The position numbers and the translations under genes are program-made. DNA of 64,000 nucleotides from Luteimicrobium sp049844995 (GTDB lineage Bacteria; Actinomycetota; Actinomycetes; Actinomycetales; Cellulomonadaceae), in NCBI RefSeq assembly GCF_049844995.1, contig NZ_JBNCMC010000008.1, positions 1 through 64,000 on the forward strand, written 5' to 3'. This document shows positions 1-8,922 of this stretch, piece after piece; within the stretch, counting starts at the first letter, position 1; every line of letters begins with the position of its first letter. The notes beneath the pieces were generated by a model. It was not told where the DNA came from, made no database searches, and saw only the letters and a list, made by a program, of their open reading frames with translations.

Positions 1-146
1 GCACCCTGGTCTGGACCTCACCGACCGGCGCCGAGCACGTCACACGACCCGCGACCACCCTCACCGGACTCACGAGCGCCGCCGCCGGTACGGGCGCCGC
101 CGATCGAGCCGGTCGGACCGTGGACGACGACCCGCCACCGTTCTGA
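1..146 (+). CDS. C-terminal end of a DUF222/HNH endonuclease-type protein (5' truncated by window edge)
   Basis: Only the last 47 codons are present, read in frame from base 3 to a TGA at 144-146. The peptide contains LVWTSPTGAEHVTRP near its start and ends in an acidic/proline tail, DDDPPPF. A 'V-W-T-S/D-P-T-G' strand followed by a Pro/Asp-rich tail is typical of the extreme C-terminus of the abundant actinobacterial DUF222 proteins with an HNH nuclease domain. The catalytic HNH motif would lie upstream, outside the window. Family membership is inferred from this tail alone. The alternative is an unrelated protein with a similar beta-strand end. Confidence 0.6.
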   Translation, partial: TLVWTSPTGAEHVTRPATTLTGLTSAAAGTGAADRAGRTVDDDPPPF

Positions 147-176
147 CCGGCGCCGGACGACCGCCGCTGCTCGCGA

Positions 177-193
177 TCGTTCCGACGGAACGA
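177..193 (+). terminator. candidate hairpin terminator after the HNH gene
   Basis: A perfect 17-bp palindrome (7-bp stem TCGTTCC/GGAACGA, 3-nt loop) begins 31 nt after the stop codon. There is no U-tract, only CCCCTTC, which is common for actinobacterial terminators. It could also be a protein-binding site. The rest of 194-409 holds nothing I recognise. Confidence 0.35.
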
Positions 194-409
194 CCCCTTC
201 GACGGCAGGTCCGCCCCTGCTCACGACCGACGGCCCACGTGAAGCTCGCCGACCGGAACCGCGAGGGACGACCTCCACAAGGCCTACGTACCGCCCCCAT
301 CAGCGGCGAGCTCACACCCCTCGCTTCACGCAGCCGTCGTGGCCCAGCACCCTCGTCGAAACACAGGGCTCTGCGACGGAATGCTCGTCAGGAGCGGAGC
401 CGGGGCCCG

Positions 410-799
410 CTATCGCACCCGCGCGGCCTGCAACGGCAGCCAACGAGCAACCTCGGCCGCCCGCTCGCCCGACGCTCGCACCCGCCCGTCGGCGACGGCG
501 TCGTCCCACGTCAGTCCCCCGGTCACGAGCGCGAACCACGTCGCGGGGTCGGTCTCGACGACGTTCGGCGGCGTGCCGCGGGTGTGCCGTGGGCCCTCGA
601 TCGCCTGGACGGCGCCCCACGGCGGGACCCGCACCTCGACGGCGTGCCCCGGGGCGACATCGGCCAGCTCCTCGAGAGTGAAGCGGACCGCGGCGGCGAC
701 GTCGGCGCGCGTCGGCTGCGCCCCGGTGGCGAGCGCCGCACGCCACGCGGCGAGGGCGGCACGACCGGCGTCGGGCGGGGTGCGGCGGCGGGGCGTCAC
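410..799 (-). CDS. sterol-carrier-family-like protein (SCP2-type fold), 129 aa
   Basis: Small soluble protein with no signal peptide or membrane segment. The pattern 'LEELADVAPGHAVEVRVPPWGAVQAIEG' (split here only as a description: an Ala-rich N-terminal helix, then VRVPP-GAVQ, a PP-N-VETDP-TW loop, and a helix with W-DAVADGRVRASGERA) matches the actinobacterial 'bacterial SCP orthologue' family, in which a TW motif is followed by G-R-A-SG. The molecular role of that family is not established. Lipid or coenzyme binding is only a fold-level inference. The start overlaps the stop of the upstream exonuclease by 4 nt (ATGA), so the two are probably translationally coupled. Confidence 0.7.
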   Translation of the reverse strand: MTPRRRTPPDAGRAALAAWRAALATGAQPTRADVAAAVRFTLEELADVAPGHAVEVRVPPWGAVQAIEGPRHTRGTPPNVVETDPATWFALVTGGLTWDDAVADGRVRASGERAAEVARWLPLQAARVR

Positions 800-2541
800 G
801 CCCGCCCTCCCTCGGCCGTGGAGGAACCGTGCCCCGGGCGCGCCACGTCCCCCTCGGCGAACGCAGCGTCACCCTCGGCGAACGGGGCGTCACCGTCGGC
901 GAGGTCGAACGCGATGCGGCGCTGCTCGATCGACGCCTCGACGAGGCGGACGCGAACCGGCTCGCCGAGCGGAAGCGCAACGCCGGTGACCGGGGCGCGC
1001 AGCGCCGGGTGCGCGACGACGACCTGGCCCCGCCGTCGCGGCCGCCCGCCCGGATCCGCGGGCTCCGCCGGCCTCGCGGGCCGCTCGTCCACGTCGACGA
1101 CGACGCCGTCGAACGCCTCCCCGACCCGACCTGCGACGAGCGCCGCCTCGACCGTGTCGAGGCACGCGCGCTCGAACGACCCCGCCCTCTGCCCGGTCCG
1201 CGCCATGACCTTGGGCAGCGCGGCGAGCCCGTCGAGCGCGCGGGCGGGCACGGGCTCGCCCGAGCACGCCGCGAGGCACGCCTCGGTGCCGTACCGGTCG
1301 ACGAGCCGCCGCAGGGGCGCGGTGACGTGCGCGTACTCGGCGGCGATCGCGGCATGTCGCGTCACGACGCGGTCGCCAGGGTCGTCGGACACCGCGGGCA
1401 GCGCCGCTACAGCCGGCAGGCCCGTCCCGCCGAACGCCAGGTACGACGCACCCCGGAACAGCGACGTCGCCTCCGCGAGGAAGGCGGCGTGGTGGGGCCG
1501 CGCGGAGTCGAGCGTGCGCAGCAGCTCGCCGTAGGGCTGGTCCTCGGGCCAGTCGATCGCGAGCGCCCGCGCGGTCCGGTGCAGCCGGGCGACGTCGCGC
1601 GGATCGGCGGGCGGCAGCGTGCGCAGGATCCCGACCCCGCCGGAGCGCATGAGCCGCGCCGCCGCGATGCCGGTGAGCAGCGAGATCTGCGCGTTCCAGC
1701 CCTCGACGGGCAGCGTCGAGCGCAGCTCGAGGGTGGTGGTCCCGTCGTCGTGCGTGACGGCGACCTGCTCGGGCACGTCGAGCGAGACGCCGCCACGGTC
1801 GCGCTCGCGCTCCTGGCGCAGCGTCCCGACCTCGCGCAGCAGCGCGATCGTCTCCCGGACGCCCGCGGGCCACGCGTCGCTCCCCGGCCCGCCCGACGAC
1901 GGCGCCCGCCCGTCGAGCGCGTCCTGCGCCTCCTCGTAGCTGAGCCGGGCGACGGACCGCACCACACCGCGGCGCACGGTGACGCCCGGCCGGTCGGGTG
2001 CGTCGTCGGCGATCTCGCCCCGCGCGTCGAGGACGATCCGCCAGACGACGGCGGGACGGTCGACGTCGGGCAGGAGGCTCGCGGCCCCCTCCGAGAGCGG
2101 GGCGGGGTGCAGCGGCGTGCGCTCGTCGGGGCCGTACAGGGTCGTGCCACGGGTGTGGGACTCGGCGTCGACGGGGCCGCCGGGCTCGACGAACGCGGCG
2201 ACGTCCGCGATCGCGTAGTGCACGACGAACCCGGCGCCGGCGCCACCCTCACCTCCGACGCCGCCGTCACCGCCGACGCGTTCGAGCGCCAGCGCCTGGT
2301 CGAGGTCCATCGAGCCCGGCGGGTCGATCGTGAGGAACCGCAGGTCGCGCAGGTCCTCGCGCCCCGGCGCCGGCGCGGCGAGGGCCGGCCCCCGCGCCGC
2401 CGCGCGCTCGGCGTCGGCGAGGACGTCGGCCGGGAACTCGGCGGGGATCTGCATCTCCTGCCGCAGGGCGGCGAGCGAACGGCGGACGGCACGCGAGGTC
2501 GCGGCGTCCGCGCCGGCGATCCTCAGGTAGTGGGCGGGCAC
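796..2541 (-). CDS. RNB-domain 3'-5' exoribonuclease (RNase II/R family), 581 aa
   Basis: Processive 3'-5' RNA exonuclease by family. The RNB domain begins near residue 68 with the metal-binding signature TIDPPGSMDLDQAL (Asp73, Asp79 and Asp81 as ligand candidates), followed by HYAIADVAAFV and a TLYGPDERTPLHP segment typical of the catalytic barrel. There is no N-terminal cold-shock pair, so it belongs to the shorter actinobacterial RNB proteins rather than full-length RNase R. Two local oddities are a Gly-rich insert at about residues 89-104 directly after the catalytic signature, and a C-terminal heptad repeat (FAEGDxA) encoded by a 21-bp tandem repeat. It lies 9 nt downstream of the LysR gene on the same strand, and its stop overlaps the SCP-like gene. 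Confidence 0.88.
   Translation of the reverse strand: MPAHYLRIAGADAATSRAVRRSLAALRQEMQIPAEFPADVLADAERAAARGPALAAPAPGREDLRDLRFLTIDPPGSMDLDQALALERVGGDGGVGGEGGAGAGFVVHYAIADVAAFVEPGGPVDAESHTRGTTLYGPDERTPLHPAPLSEGAASLLPDVDRPAVVWRIVLDARGEIADDAPDRPGVTVRRGVVRSVARLSYEEAQDALDGRAPSSGGPGSDAWPAGVRETIALLREVGTLRQERERDRGGVSLDVPEQVAVTHDDGTTTLELRSTLPVEGWNAQISLLTGIAAARLMRSGGVGILRTLPPADPRDVARLHRTARALAIDWPEDQPYGELLRTLDSARPHHAAFLAEATSLFRGASYLAFGGTGLPAVAALPAVSDDPGDRVVTRHAAIAAEYAHVTAPLRRLVDRYGTEACLAACSGEPVPARALDGLAALPKVMARTGQRAGSFERACLDTVEAALVAGRVGEAFDGVVVDVDERPARPAEPADPGGRPRRRGQVVVAHPALRAPVTGVALPLGEPVRVRLVEASIEQRRIAFDLADGDAPFAEGDAAFAEGDVARPGHGSSTAEGGRA
846..908. repeat. 21-bp minisatellite, three units, inside the exonuclease gene
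   Basis: Three tandem 21-bp units (846-866, 867-887, 888-908), each starting CGTCnCC(C/G)TCGGCGA, with a few substitutions in the third. They encode the in-frame heptads at the C-terminus of the RNB protein. The period is a multiple of three, so copy-number change would keep the frame. Confidence 0.7.
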
Positions 2542-2550
2542 AGCACGAGG

Positions 2551-3441
2551 CTAGAGCGTGCGCGGGGCGACCACCGCGTACAGCAGGGCCCGCAGGTCGT
2601 CGTCCGTCTCGGCACCGGACCGGAAGACGAGCCGCAGGGCGAGCGGCGGCACGTCGAGCTCGAGACGGACCAGCGTGCCCGCGGCGAGGTCGTCGGCCAC
2701 CGCGAACTCGGGCAGGAGCGCGAGCCCGAGCCCCTCGGCCGCCCAGGAGCGCACGACGGGCACGCCGCCCGCCTCGACCCGGTCGACGACGTCGCCGAAC
2801 AGTCGCTCGCCCGCGTAGCGGAACGAGCAGCCGGGCACGTTCACGAGGAGCCGCTCGCCGCGGAGGTCCGTCGGCGACAGCGCCCCCCGGCCCGCGTGCC
2901 GGTGGCCGGGGGCGGCCACGAGAACGAGCGGCACGGGCTCGACGTCGACGTGCTCGAGCGCCCCGGTCGGCACGGGGTAGCCGAGGGCGCCGAGCGCCGC
3001 GCCCGTGTCGAGCAGGAGCGCGGCGTCGAGGGTCCCCCCGACGATCCCGTCGAGCAGGGCGGTGCGCGACACCGACGACGAGAGCACGACGTCCAGACCG
3101 GGTCGTTCGGCAGCGAGCCGGGCGACGACTCCCGGCACGTACCGCGCGGCGATCGTCTCGAGCGCGCCCAGCCGGACCGCCGCCGGCACTGCGAGGACGT
3201 CCCGTCGGGCGGCGTCCGCGTCCCCGAGGAGCCGGCGCGCCCAGCCCCGGAGACGCTCGCCCGCCTCGGTCGGGACCATGCCGCCGGGCCGCCTCACGAA
3301 CAGCGCGACGCCCAGCGAGCGTTCGAGCGCGCGCACCTGTTCCGAGACCGACGACGGCGCGAGCCCGAGGGCGTCCGCCGCGTCGGTCACGGTCCCGTGC
3401 CTCAGGACCGCCTCGAACGTCCGCAGCTGTCGCAGCTCCAC
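2551..3441 (-). CDS. LysR-family transcriptional regulator, 296 aa
   Basis: The GTG start at 3441 gives ELRQLRTFEAVLRHGTVTDA, the standard beginning of a LysR winged helix-turn-helix (recognition helix around APSSVSEQVRALERSLG). A linker and a periplasmic-binding-like effector domain follow (about residues 90-290). The long upstream extension of the same frame is GC-driven and runs into the divergent transporter, so it was rejected. The gene is divergent from the MFS transporter with a 19-bp palindrome between them, so regulation of that transporter and autoregulation are likely. The inducer is unknown. Confidence 0.88.
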   Translation of the reverse strand: MELRQLRTFEAVLRHGTVTDAADALGLAPSSVSEQVRALERSLGVALFVRRPGGMVPTEAGERLRGWARRLLGDADAARRDVLAVPAAVRLGALETIAARYVPGVVARLAAERPGLDVVLSSSVSRTALLDGIVGGTLDAALLLDTGAALGALGYPVPTGALEHVDVEPVPLVLVAAPGHRHAGRGALSPTDLRGERLLVNVPGCSFRYAGERLFGDVVDRVEAGGVPVVRSWAAEGLGLALLPEFAVADDLAAGTLVRLELDVPPLALRLVFRSGAETDDDLRALLYAVVAPRTL

Positions 3442-3466
3442 CCGCGCCCTCCTCGATCCGGTCGGT

Positions 3467-3485
3467 CGTTCGGCGCCGCCGAACG
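3467..3485. promoter_or_regulatory. candidate LysR operator between the LysR and MFS genes
   Basis: A perfect inverted repeat with 8-bp arms CGTTCGGC/GCCGAACG and a 3-nt centre lies 26 nt upstream of the LysR start. The half-site GTTCGG recurs at 3489-3494 toward the MFS gene. LysR proteins bind dyads of about this size in divergent promoters. The assignment is by position and symmetry. Confidence 0.5.
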
Positions 3486-3570
3486 GGGCGTTCGGACCTG
3501 CCGGTGGAGCGGATGGCCTCCGCTCGTCGAGCCTAAGGCGCACCGACCCCACCACGCACGGAGCCGCCTC

Positions 3571-4989
3571 ATGCTCGTCGACGACGCCCCCACCACGCCC
3601 CCTGCCGCCGCACCGCGCGGCACCACGACCCGCCTCCTCGGCGTGGCCCTCGGGTACTTCATGGTCCTGCTCGACATGACGGTCCTGGCCGTCGCCGAGC
3701 CCGACCTCGCCCGCTCGTTGCACCCATCGACCTCGGGCCTGCAGTGGGCGATCACGGCCTACACGGTCACCTTCGCGGCCGCCCTCCTGTCGGCGGGGGC
3801 GGCGGCGGACCGGTTCGGCGCCCGCCGGGTCTTCACGGTCGGCGTCCTGGCGTTCGGGCTGGGCTCCCTCGCGTGCGCCGGTGCACCGAACCTGGGCGCG
3901 CTGGTGGCGCTTCGCGCCGCGCTGGGAGTCGCCGCCGCGCTGTGCGCGCCCGCGTCGATGGCGATGATCGCGGACCTCTACCCGGACCCGGCCCGGCGCG
4001 CCAGGGCGGTGTCGGTGTGGGCCGCAGTCAGCGGCGCGGCGGTCGCGGCCGGGCCCGTGCTGGGCGGGGTGCTCGTCGCCCTCGGCGGCTGGCGCCTCGT
4101 CTTCCTCGCGAACGTCCCGCTCGCGGTGCTCACGTGCCTCCTCGTCCACGGTCCGGGGGTGGCCCGGCGTCGGCCCCCTCGGACCGGACCGGCACCGGTG
4201 TCCGGCGCCCCGTCCGGCTCGGTCGCCCGACGCCGGTCCGCGTGGGCCGTGCAGCTCGCGGCCGTCGCGGCACTCGCCCTCGGCACCGACGCGGTGATCG
4301 CGTTCGGGGCCGGCCAGGTCGTCCACGGCACGTGCTCGCTGGCCGGGGCCGCAGTCGCGGCCGTCGCGCTGGTGCTGCTCGACGGACGCTCCGGCGCCCC
4401 GCTCCTCGTCCGCGGACCCGGGCTCGCGCCCGCGCTCGTCACGGGCGGTGCCGTGAACGCGGCTCTCGCCGGGGTGCTGTTCGTCGTCCCGCTCGTCCTC
4501 GCCCGCGACACCGCGCTCTCCCCCCTCGGGATCGGGCTCGCGTTCCTCCCGATGACGGTCCCGTTCGCCGTCAACCCGCTGCTCACCGGCCGACTCGTCG
4601 CGAGGCACGGGCCGCGGCCACCGCTCGTGCTCGGCCTCGCGCTGCTCGTAGCCGGTGCTCTCGCCCTCGCCCTCACGGTGCGCGGCGGCGCCCTCGACCG
4701 GACCCCGGCGTTCGCCGTCCTGCTGGGGTCGCTCGTCGCGCTGGGCCTCGGCACGTCGTTCGCGCTGCCGTCCCTGGTCGCGCTGGTGATCGGGGTGGCG
4801 CCGCCCGGCACCGCGGGGCGCGCGAGCGGGCTGCTCAGCGCGGTCCGCCAGCTCGGGGCGAGCGTCGGCGTCGCCCTGGCCGGAGCGTTCGTGGTCGACG
4901 CACCCGCGACGGGGCTCGCCGCGCTGGCCGCACTCTGCGCCGCGGCCCTCGTCCTGCTCGCCGCGACCAGGCCGCGGTCCGCCACCTGA
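3571..4989 (+). CDS. MFS drug-efflux transporter, DHA2 (EmrB/QacA) type, 472 aa
   Basis: Integral membrane proton-coupled efflux pump by family. TM1 carries LLDMTVLAVAEPDLARSL, the DHA2 motif D1 form. The A-loop has GAAADRFGARRVF between TM2 and TM3, and motif C is GAAVAAGPVLGG in TM5. About 13-14 hydrophobic segments are visible. The ATG at 3571 is chosen because GGAG lies 7 nt upstream and the protein then starts with a short cytoplasmic tail. The much longer same-frame ORF running from about base 829 is antisense noise over the exonuclease and LysR genes. It is divergent from and probably controlled by the LysR gene. The substrate is unknown. Confidence 0.88.
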   Translation: MLVDDAPTTPPAAAPRGTTTRLLGVALGYFMVLLDMTVLAVAEPDLARSLHPSTSGLQWAITAYTVTFAAALLSAGAAADRFGARRVFTVGVLAFGLGSLACAGAPNLGALVALRAALGVAAALCAPASMAMIADLYPDPARRARAVSVWAAVSGAAVAAGPVLGGVLVALGGWRLVFLANVPLAVLTCLLVHGPGVARRRPPRTGPAPVSGAPSGSVARRRSAWAVQLAAVAALALGTDAVIAFGAGQVVHGTCSLAGAAVAAVALVLLDGRSGAPLLVRGPGLAPALVTGGAVNAALAGVLFVVPLVLARDTALSPLGIGLAFLPMTVPFAVNPLLTGRLVARHGPRPPLVLGLALLVAGALALALTVRGGALDRTPAFAVLLGSLVALGLGTSFALPSLVALVIGVAPPGTAGRASGLLSAVRQLGASVGVALAGAFVVDAPATGLAALAALCAAALVLLAATRPRSAT

Positions 4990-5021
4990 CGCCGTGACGG
5001 GACGAGCCGGGCCGCACCGGC

Positions 5022-5888
5022 TCAGGCGCGCTCCCGCGCGAGCTCGGCGCGGACCTCCTCCCGCAGCTTCCCGTGGTTCTCCGGGTTGGGCGCCGCCGCC
5101 AGCAGCGTCTTGGTGTACACGTGCTGGGGATCGAGGATCACCCGGTCCGACGGACCCCGCTCGACGACCTGCCCGCGGTACATGACGAGGATCTCGTCGG
5201 AGAAGTGTCGGGCGGTCGCGAGGTCGTGCGTGATGTAGAGGACCCCGAGGTTCTCCTCGCGCTGGAGCCGCGCGAACATGGTGAGCAGCTCGAGGCGGAT
5301 CGACACGTCGAGCATGGACACGGGCTCGTCGGCGATGAGGAACCTCGCCGCCGGCGCGAGGGCCCGCGCGCTCGCGACGCGCTGGCGCTGCCCGCCCGAC
5401 AGCTCGTGCGGCCGGCGACCCGCCATCTCGCGCGGCGGGTCGAGGCTGACCCGCTCGAGCAGCCGCTCGATCTCGGCCTCGATCGCCTCCCGCCCCTGGG
5501 CGCGGTGGTGGATCCTGATGGGCCGCTCGAGGTGGTGCCCGACCGTGTGGAACGGGTTGAGCGACGCGAACGGGTCCTGGAAGACCATCTGCACGTCGTT
5601 CCTGTAGCGCATGAGGGCGACGCCGCGGTGGGCGCTGCGCTCGCCGTCGAGCAGGATCTGGCCCGACGTCGGCTTCTCGAGCTTCGCGATCATGCGCGCG
5701 ACGGTCGACTTGCCCGAGCCGGACTCGCCGACGAGCGCCACGGTCTTCCCGGGCTCCAGCGTGAACGACACGTGGTCGACGGCGCGGAACCTCGCGCTCC
5801 GCATCCCGGAGCGGACGCGGAAGTCCTTGACGAGGTCCTTCACCTCGAGCGCGCCCGTGCGCCGCGGGCCCCGGTCGGTGGGGGTCAT
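5022..5888 (-). CDS. Dpp/Opp-type ABC importer ATP-binding protein (OppF/DppF class), 288 aa
   Basis: Nucleotide-binding subunit of an oligopeptide/oligosaccharide-type importer. It has Walker A GESGSGKST, a Q-loop in QMVFQDPFASLNP, ABC signature LSGGQRQRVASARAL, Walker B FLIADEPVSMLD and the H-loop in ITHDLATARHF. The C-terminal tail with an HVYTKTLLAAAPNP stretch is diagnostic of the Opp/Dpp family rather than other ABC ATPases. It is the last gene of the operon, 1 nt after the partner ATPase, so a DppD/DppF heterodimer is expected. Confidence 0.92.
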   Translation of the reverse strand: MTPTDRGPRRTGALEVKDLVKDFRVRSGMRSARFRAVDHVSFTLEPGKTVALVGESGSGKSTVARMIAKLEKPTSGQILLDGERSAHRGVALMRYRNDVQMVFQDPFASLNPFHTVGHHLERPIRIHHRAQGREAIEAEIERLLERVSLDPPREMAGRRPHELSGGQRQRVASARALAPAARFLIADEPVSMLDVSIRLELLTMFARLQREENLGVLYITHDLATARHFSDEILVMYRGQVVERGPSDRVILDPQHVYTKTLLAAAPNPENHGKLREEVRAELARERA

Positions 5889-5889
5889 G

Positions 5890-6800
<911 letters not shown>

Positions 6801-6804
<4 letters not shown>

Positions 6805-7874
6805 ACGTGCACCTTCTCGGTCGCTGCCGCGGGCTGGTCCGCGGGCGGGCGGGCCTCGTCCTTGCGGGCCTCGCGGACCCGCCTGGTCGCCTTCGGCACG
6901 TTCCGCAGCTTGGGGTTGATGATCTCGTCGATGGCGAAGTTCACGAGCGACAGCCCGCAGCCGAGCAGCGCGATGAGGAGGCCGGGCGGGACGAACCACC
7001 ACCACGCGCCGAGCGTGAGCGCCGAGCCCTGCTGGGCCTGGTAGAGCATGGTGCCCCAGGTCACGGCATCCGTCGGGCCGAGGCCCAGGTAGGACAGCCC
7101 GGCCTCGCCGAGGATCGCGAAGATGACCCCGAAGAGGAACTGCGCCGCCACGAGCGGGAGCAGGTTCGGCAGGATCTCGACGGCGATGATCCGGCGCGAC
7201 CCCTCACCCGCGACCCGGGCCGCGAGCACGTAGTCGCGCATCCGCAGCGATCTCGCCTGGGTCCGCAGCACGATCGCCGACCCGGTCCACGCCGTCAGCC
7301 CCAGGACCCCGGCCACGAGCCACATCGACCGGCTCGACGAGTAGGCGGCCAGGACGATCGTCAGGGGCAGCGCCGGGATGACGAGCATGATGTTCGTGAT
7401 GAGCGACAGGGTCTCGTCCGTCCAGCCGCCCAGGTAGCCGGCGAAGATGCCGAAGACCACCGAGAGCAGCAGGGCGATCACGCCGACCGTGACGCCGATG
7501 ATCAGCGACCCGCGCGCGCCGTGCGCGAGCTGCGCCCAGATGTCGTTGCCGATCGCGCTCGTGCCGAGCAGGTGGCCCTGCTCGCCCGGCCTGAGCAGGC
7601 CGTCGTAGTCGGTGCTGTTCGGGTCGAGCGTGAAGAACGGCACGACGATCGCGAACAGCACGATGAGGCCCGTGATCACCAGCCCGACGACGAGCTTGGG
7701 CGACCACGACGGCATGAGGTCGCGCCGGCGCGAGCGGGGCCGCTCGGCGGCCGCGTCGCCCAGGTCCGGGGGCAGCCCGTCGACGACGACGTCCGCCGCC
7801 TCGACCGTGGTGGCCGCCCCCGTGACCAGGTGGGCCTCGCGGACGTCCTCGCCCGTGGTCTCGTGCTCAGCCAT
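6801..7874 (-). CDS. Dpp/Opp-type ABC permease (DppC class), 357 aa
   Basis: Inner-membrane permease. An unusually long hydrophilic N-terminus (about 50 residues) precedes TM1 (VVGLVITGLIVLFAIVVPFF). The family landmark LLGTSAIGNDIWAQLAHGAR follows, then the EAA loop AARVAGEGSRRIIAVEILPN for ATPase contact and SYLGLGPTDAVTWGTML. The start overlaps the DppB-class permease by 8 nt. Confidence 0.9.
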
Positions 7875-8856
7875 GGTGACGCGTCCTCGGGTCGATGTAG
7901 CCGTAGATGAGGTCCATGAGGAAGTTCACGACGAGCACGGCGACCGTCGTGAGCAGGAACACCCCCTGCATGAGCGCGTAGTCCGCGTTGCTCACGGCGG
8001 TGATCATGAGCTTGCCGATGCCCGGGTAGCTGAAGACCTGCTCCATGACGAGCGATCCCGACACGACGAACGCCAGCGCGACGGCGAACCCGGCGAACGA
8101 CGGCAGGGCGGCGTTGCGCACCGCGTACACCCACAGCACCCGGCGGGGGCGCAGGCCCTTGGCCTCCGCCGTGACGATGTAGTCCTCCGCCAGGGTGGAG
8201 ACCATCATGTTGCGCATCCCGACGAGCCACCCGCCGACCGCGCTGAGCACGATCGTCAGCGCCGGCAGCACCGCGTGCTGGAAGACGTCGACCATCGACG
8301 CCCAGGTCCACTCGGGATGGTCGTACTTCTGCACGTCCCAGCCCCACGAGATCGGCGCGAGGCCGAGCTTCATGCCGAGGAAGTAGACGAGCAGCAGCGC
8401 GAGCCAGAAGTACGGCACCGACTGCAGGAGCGCCGTGAACGGGATCACGTGGTCCCACGCGCTGCCGCGCCTCCAGCCGATCCACGCCCCGCCCACGATG
8501 CCGATCGCGAACGCGATGATGGTCGACGCCCCGACGAGGCACAGCGTCCAGGGCAGGGCGTCCTTGATGAGGTCCCACACCGGCTCCGGGTACTTCGACA
8601 CCGAGATGCCGAGGTCGCCGTGGACGATGTTGTCCAGGTACGCCCAGTACTGGTTCCAGAGCGACTCGTCGGAGCCACCGAGGATGAGCTTGACGTTCCT
8701 CTCCACCGCCGGGGTCACGTCGCCGTTGCGGGCGAGCTTCCCGATGAGGATCTGCGCGGGGTCGCCGGGCAGCATCCTCGGGATGAGGAAGTTCAGGGAG
8801 ACGGCGGCCCACAGGGTGATCGCGTAGAACGCCACCCGCCGCCCGTAGTACTTCAT
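7867..8856 (-). CDS. Dpp/Opp-type ABC permease (DppB class), 329 aa
   Basis: Typical DppB-class architecture. TM1 is at residues about 9-29, followed by an extracytoplasmic domain with FLIPRMLPGDPAQ and GDLGISVSKYPEPV. The remaining TM helices and the EAA loop AEAKGLRPRRVLWVYAVRNA follow, and the family C-terminus is DLIYGYIDPRTR. It pairs with the DppC-class permease. The gap to the binding-protein gene is 66 nt with no obvious terminator. Confidence 0.9.
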   Translation of the reverse strand: MKYYGRRVAFYAITLWAAVSLNFLIPRMLPGDPAQILIGKLARNGDVTPAVERNVKLILGGSDESLWNQYWAYLDNIVHGDLGISVSKYPEPVWDLIKDALPWTLCLVGASTIIAFAIGIVGGAWIGWRRGSAWDHVIPFTALLQSVPYFWLALLLVYFLGMKLGLAPISWGWDVQKYDHPEWTWASMVDVFQHAVLPALTIVLSAVGGWLVGMRNMMVSTLAEDYIVTAEAKGLRPRRVLWVYAVRNAALPSFAGFAVALAFVVSGSLVMEQVFSYPGIGKLMITAVSNADYALMQGVFLLTTVAVLVVNFLMDLIYGYIDPRTRHHG

Positions 8857-8922
8857 GGTCCGGTTCTTCCCGTCACTGCGTGTCGTGCATCGTCGTGCTC
8901 GTCCTCGGTGGTCCCGGCCGGC

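Noticed and set aside
147..409. tRNA or small RNA in the gap after the HNH gene
   Set aside because: No cloverleaf, no TTCGA-type arm with matching stems, no promoter; only the 17-bp palindrome stands out.
846..908. Tandem repeats considered as a CRISPR array
   Set aside because: Units are directly adjacent with no spacers and are in frame within a gene.
829..3570. Very long plus-strand open frame leading into the MFS gene
   Set aside because: It runs antisense through the exonuclease and LysR genes, has Arg/Pro/Gly-rich composition, and the MFS protein has its own ribosome site at 3560-3563.
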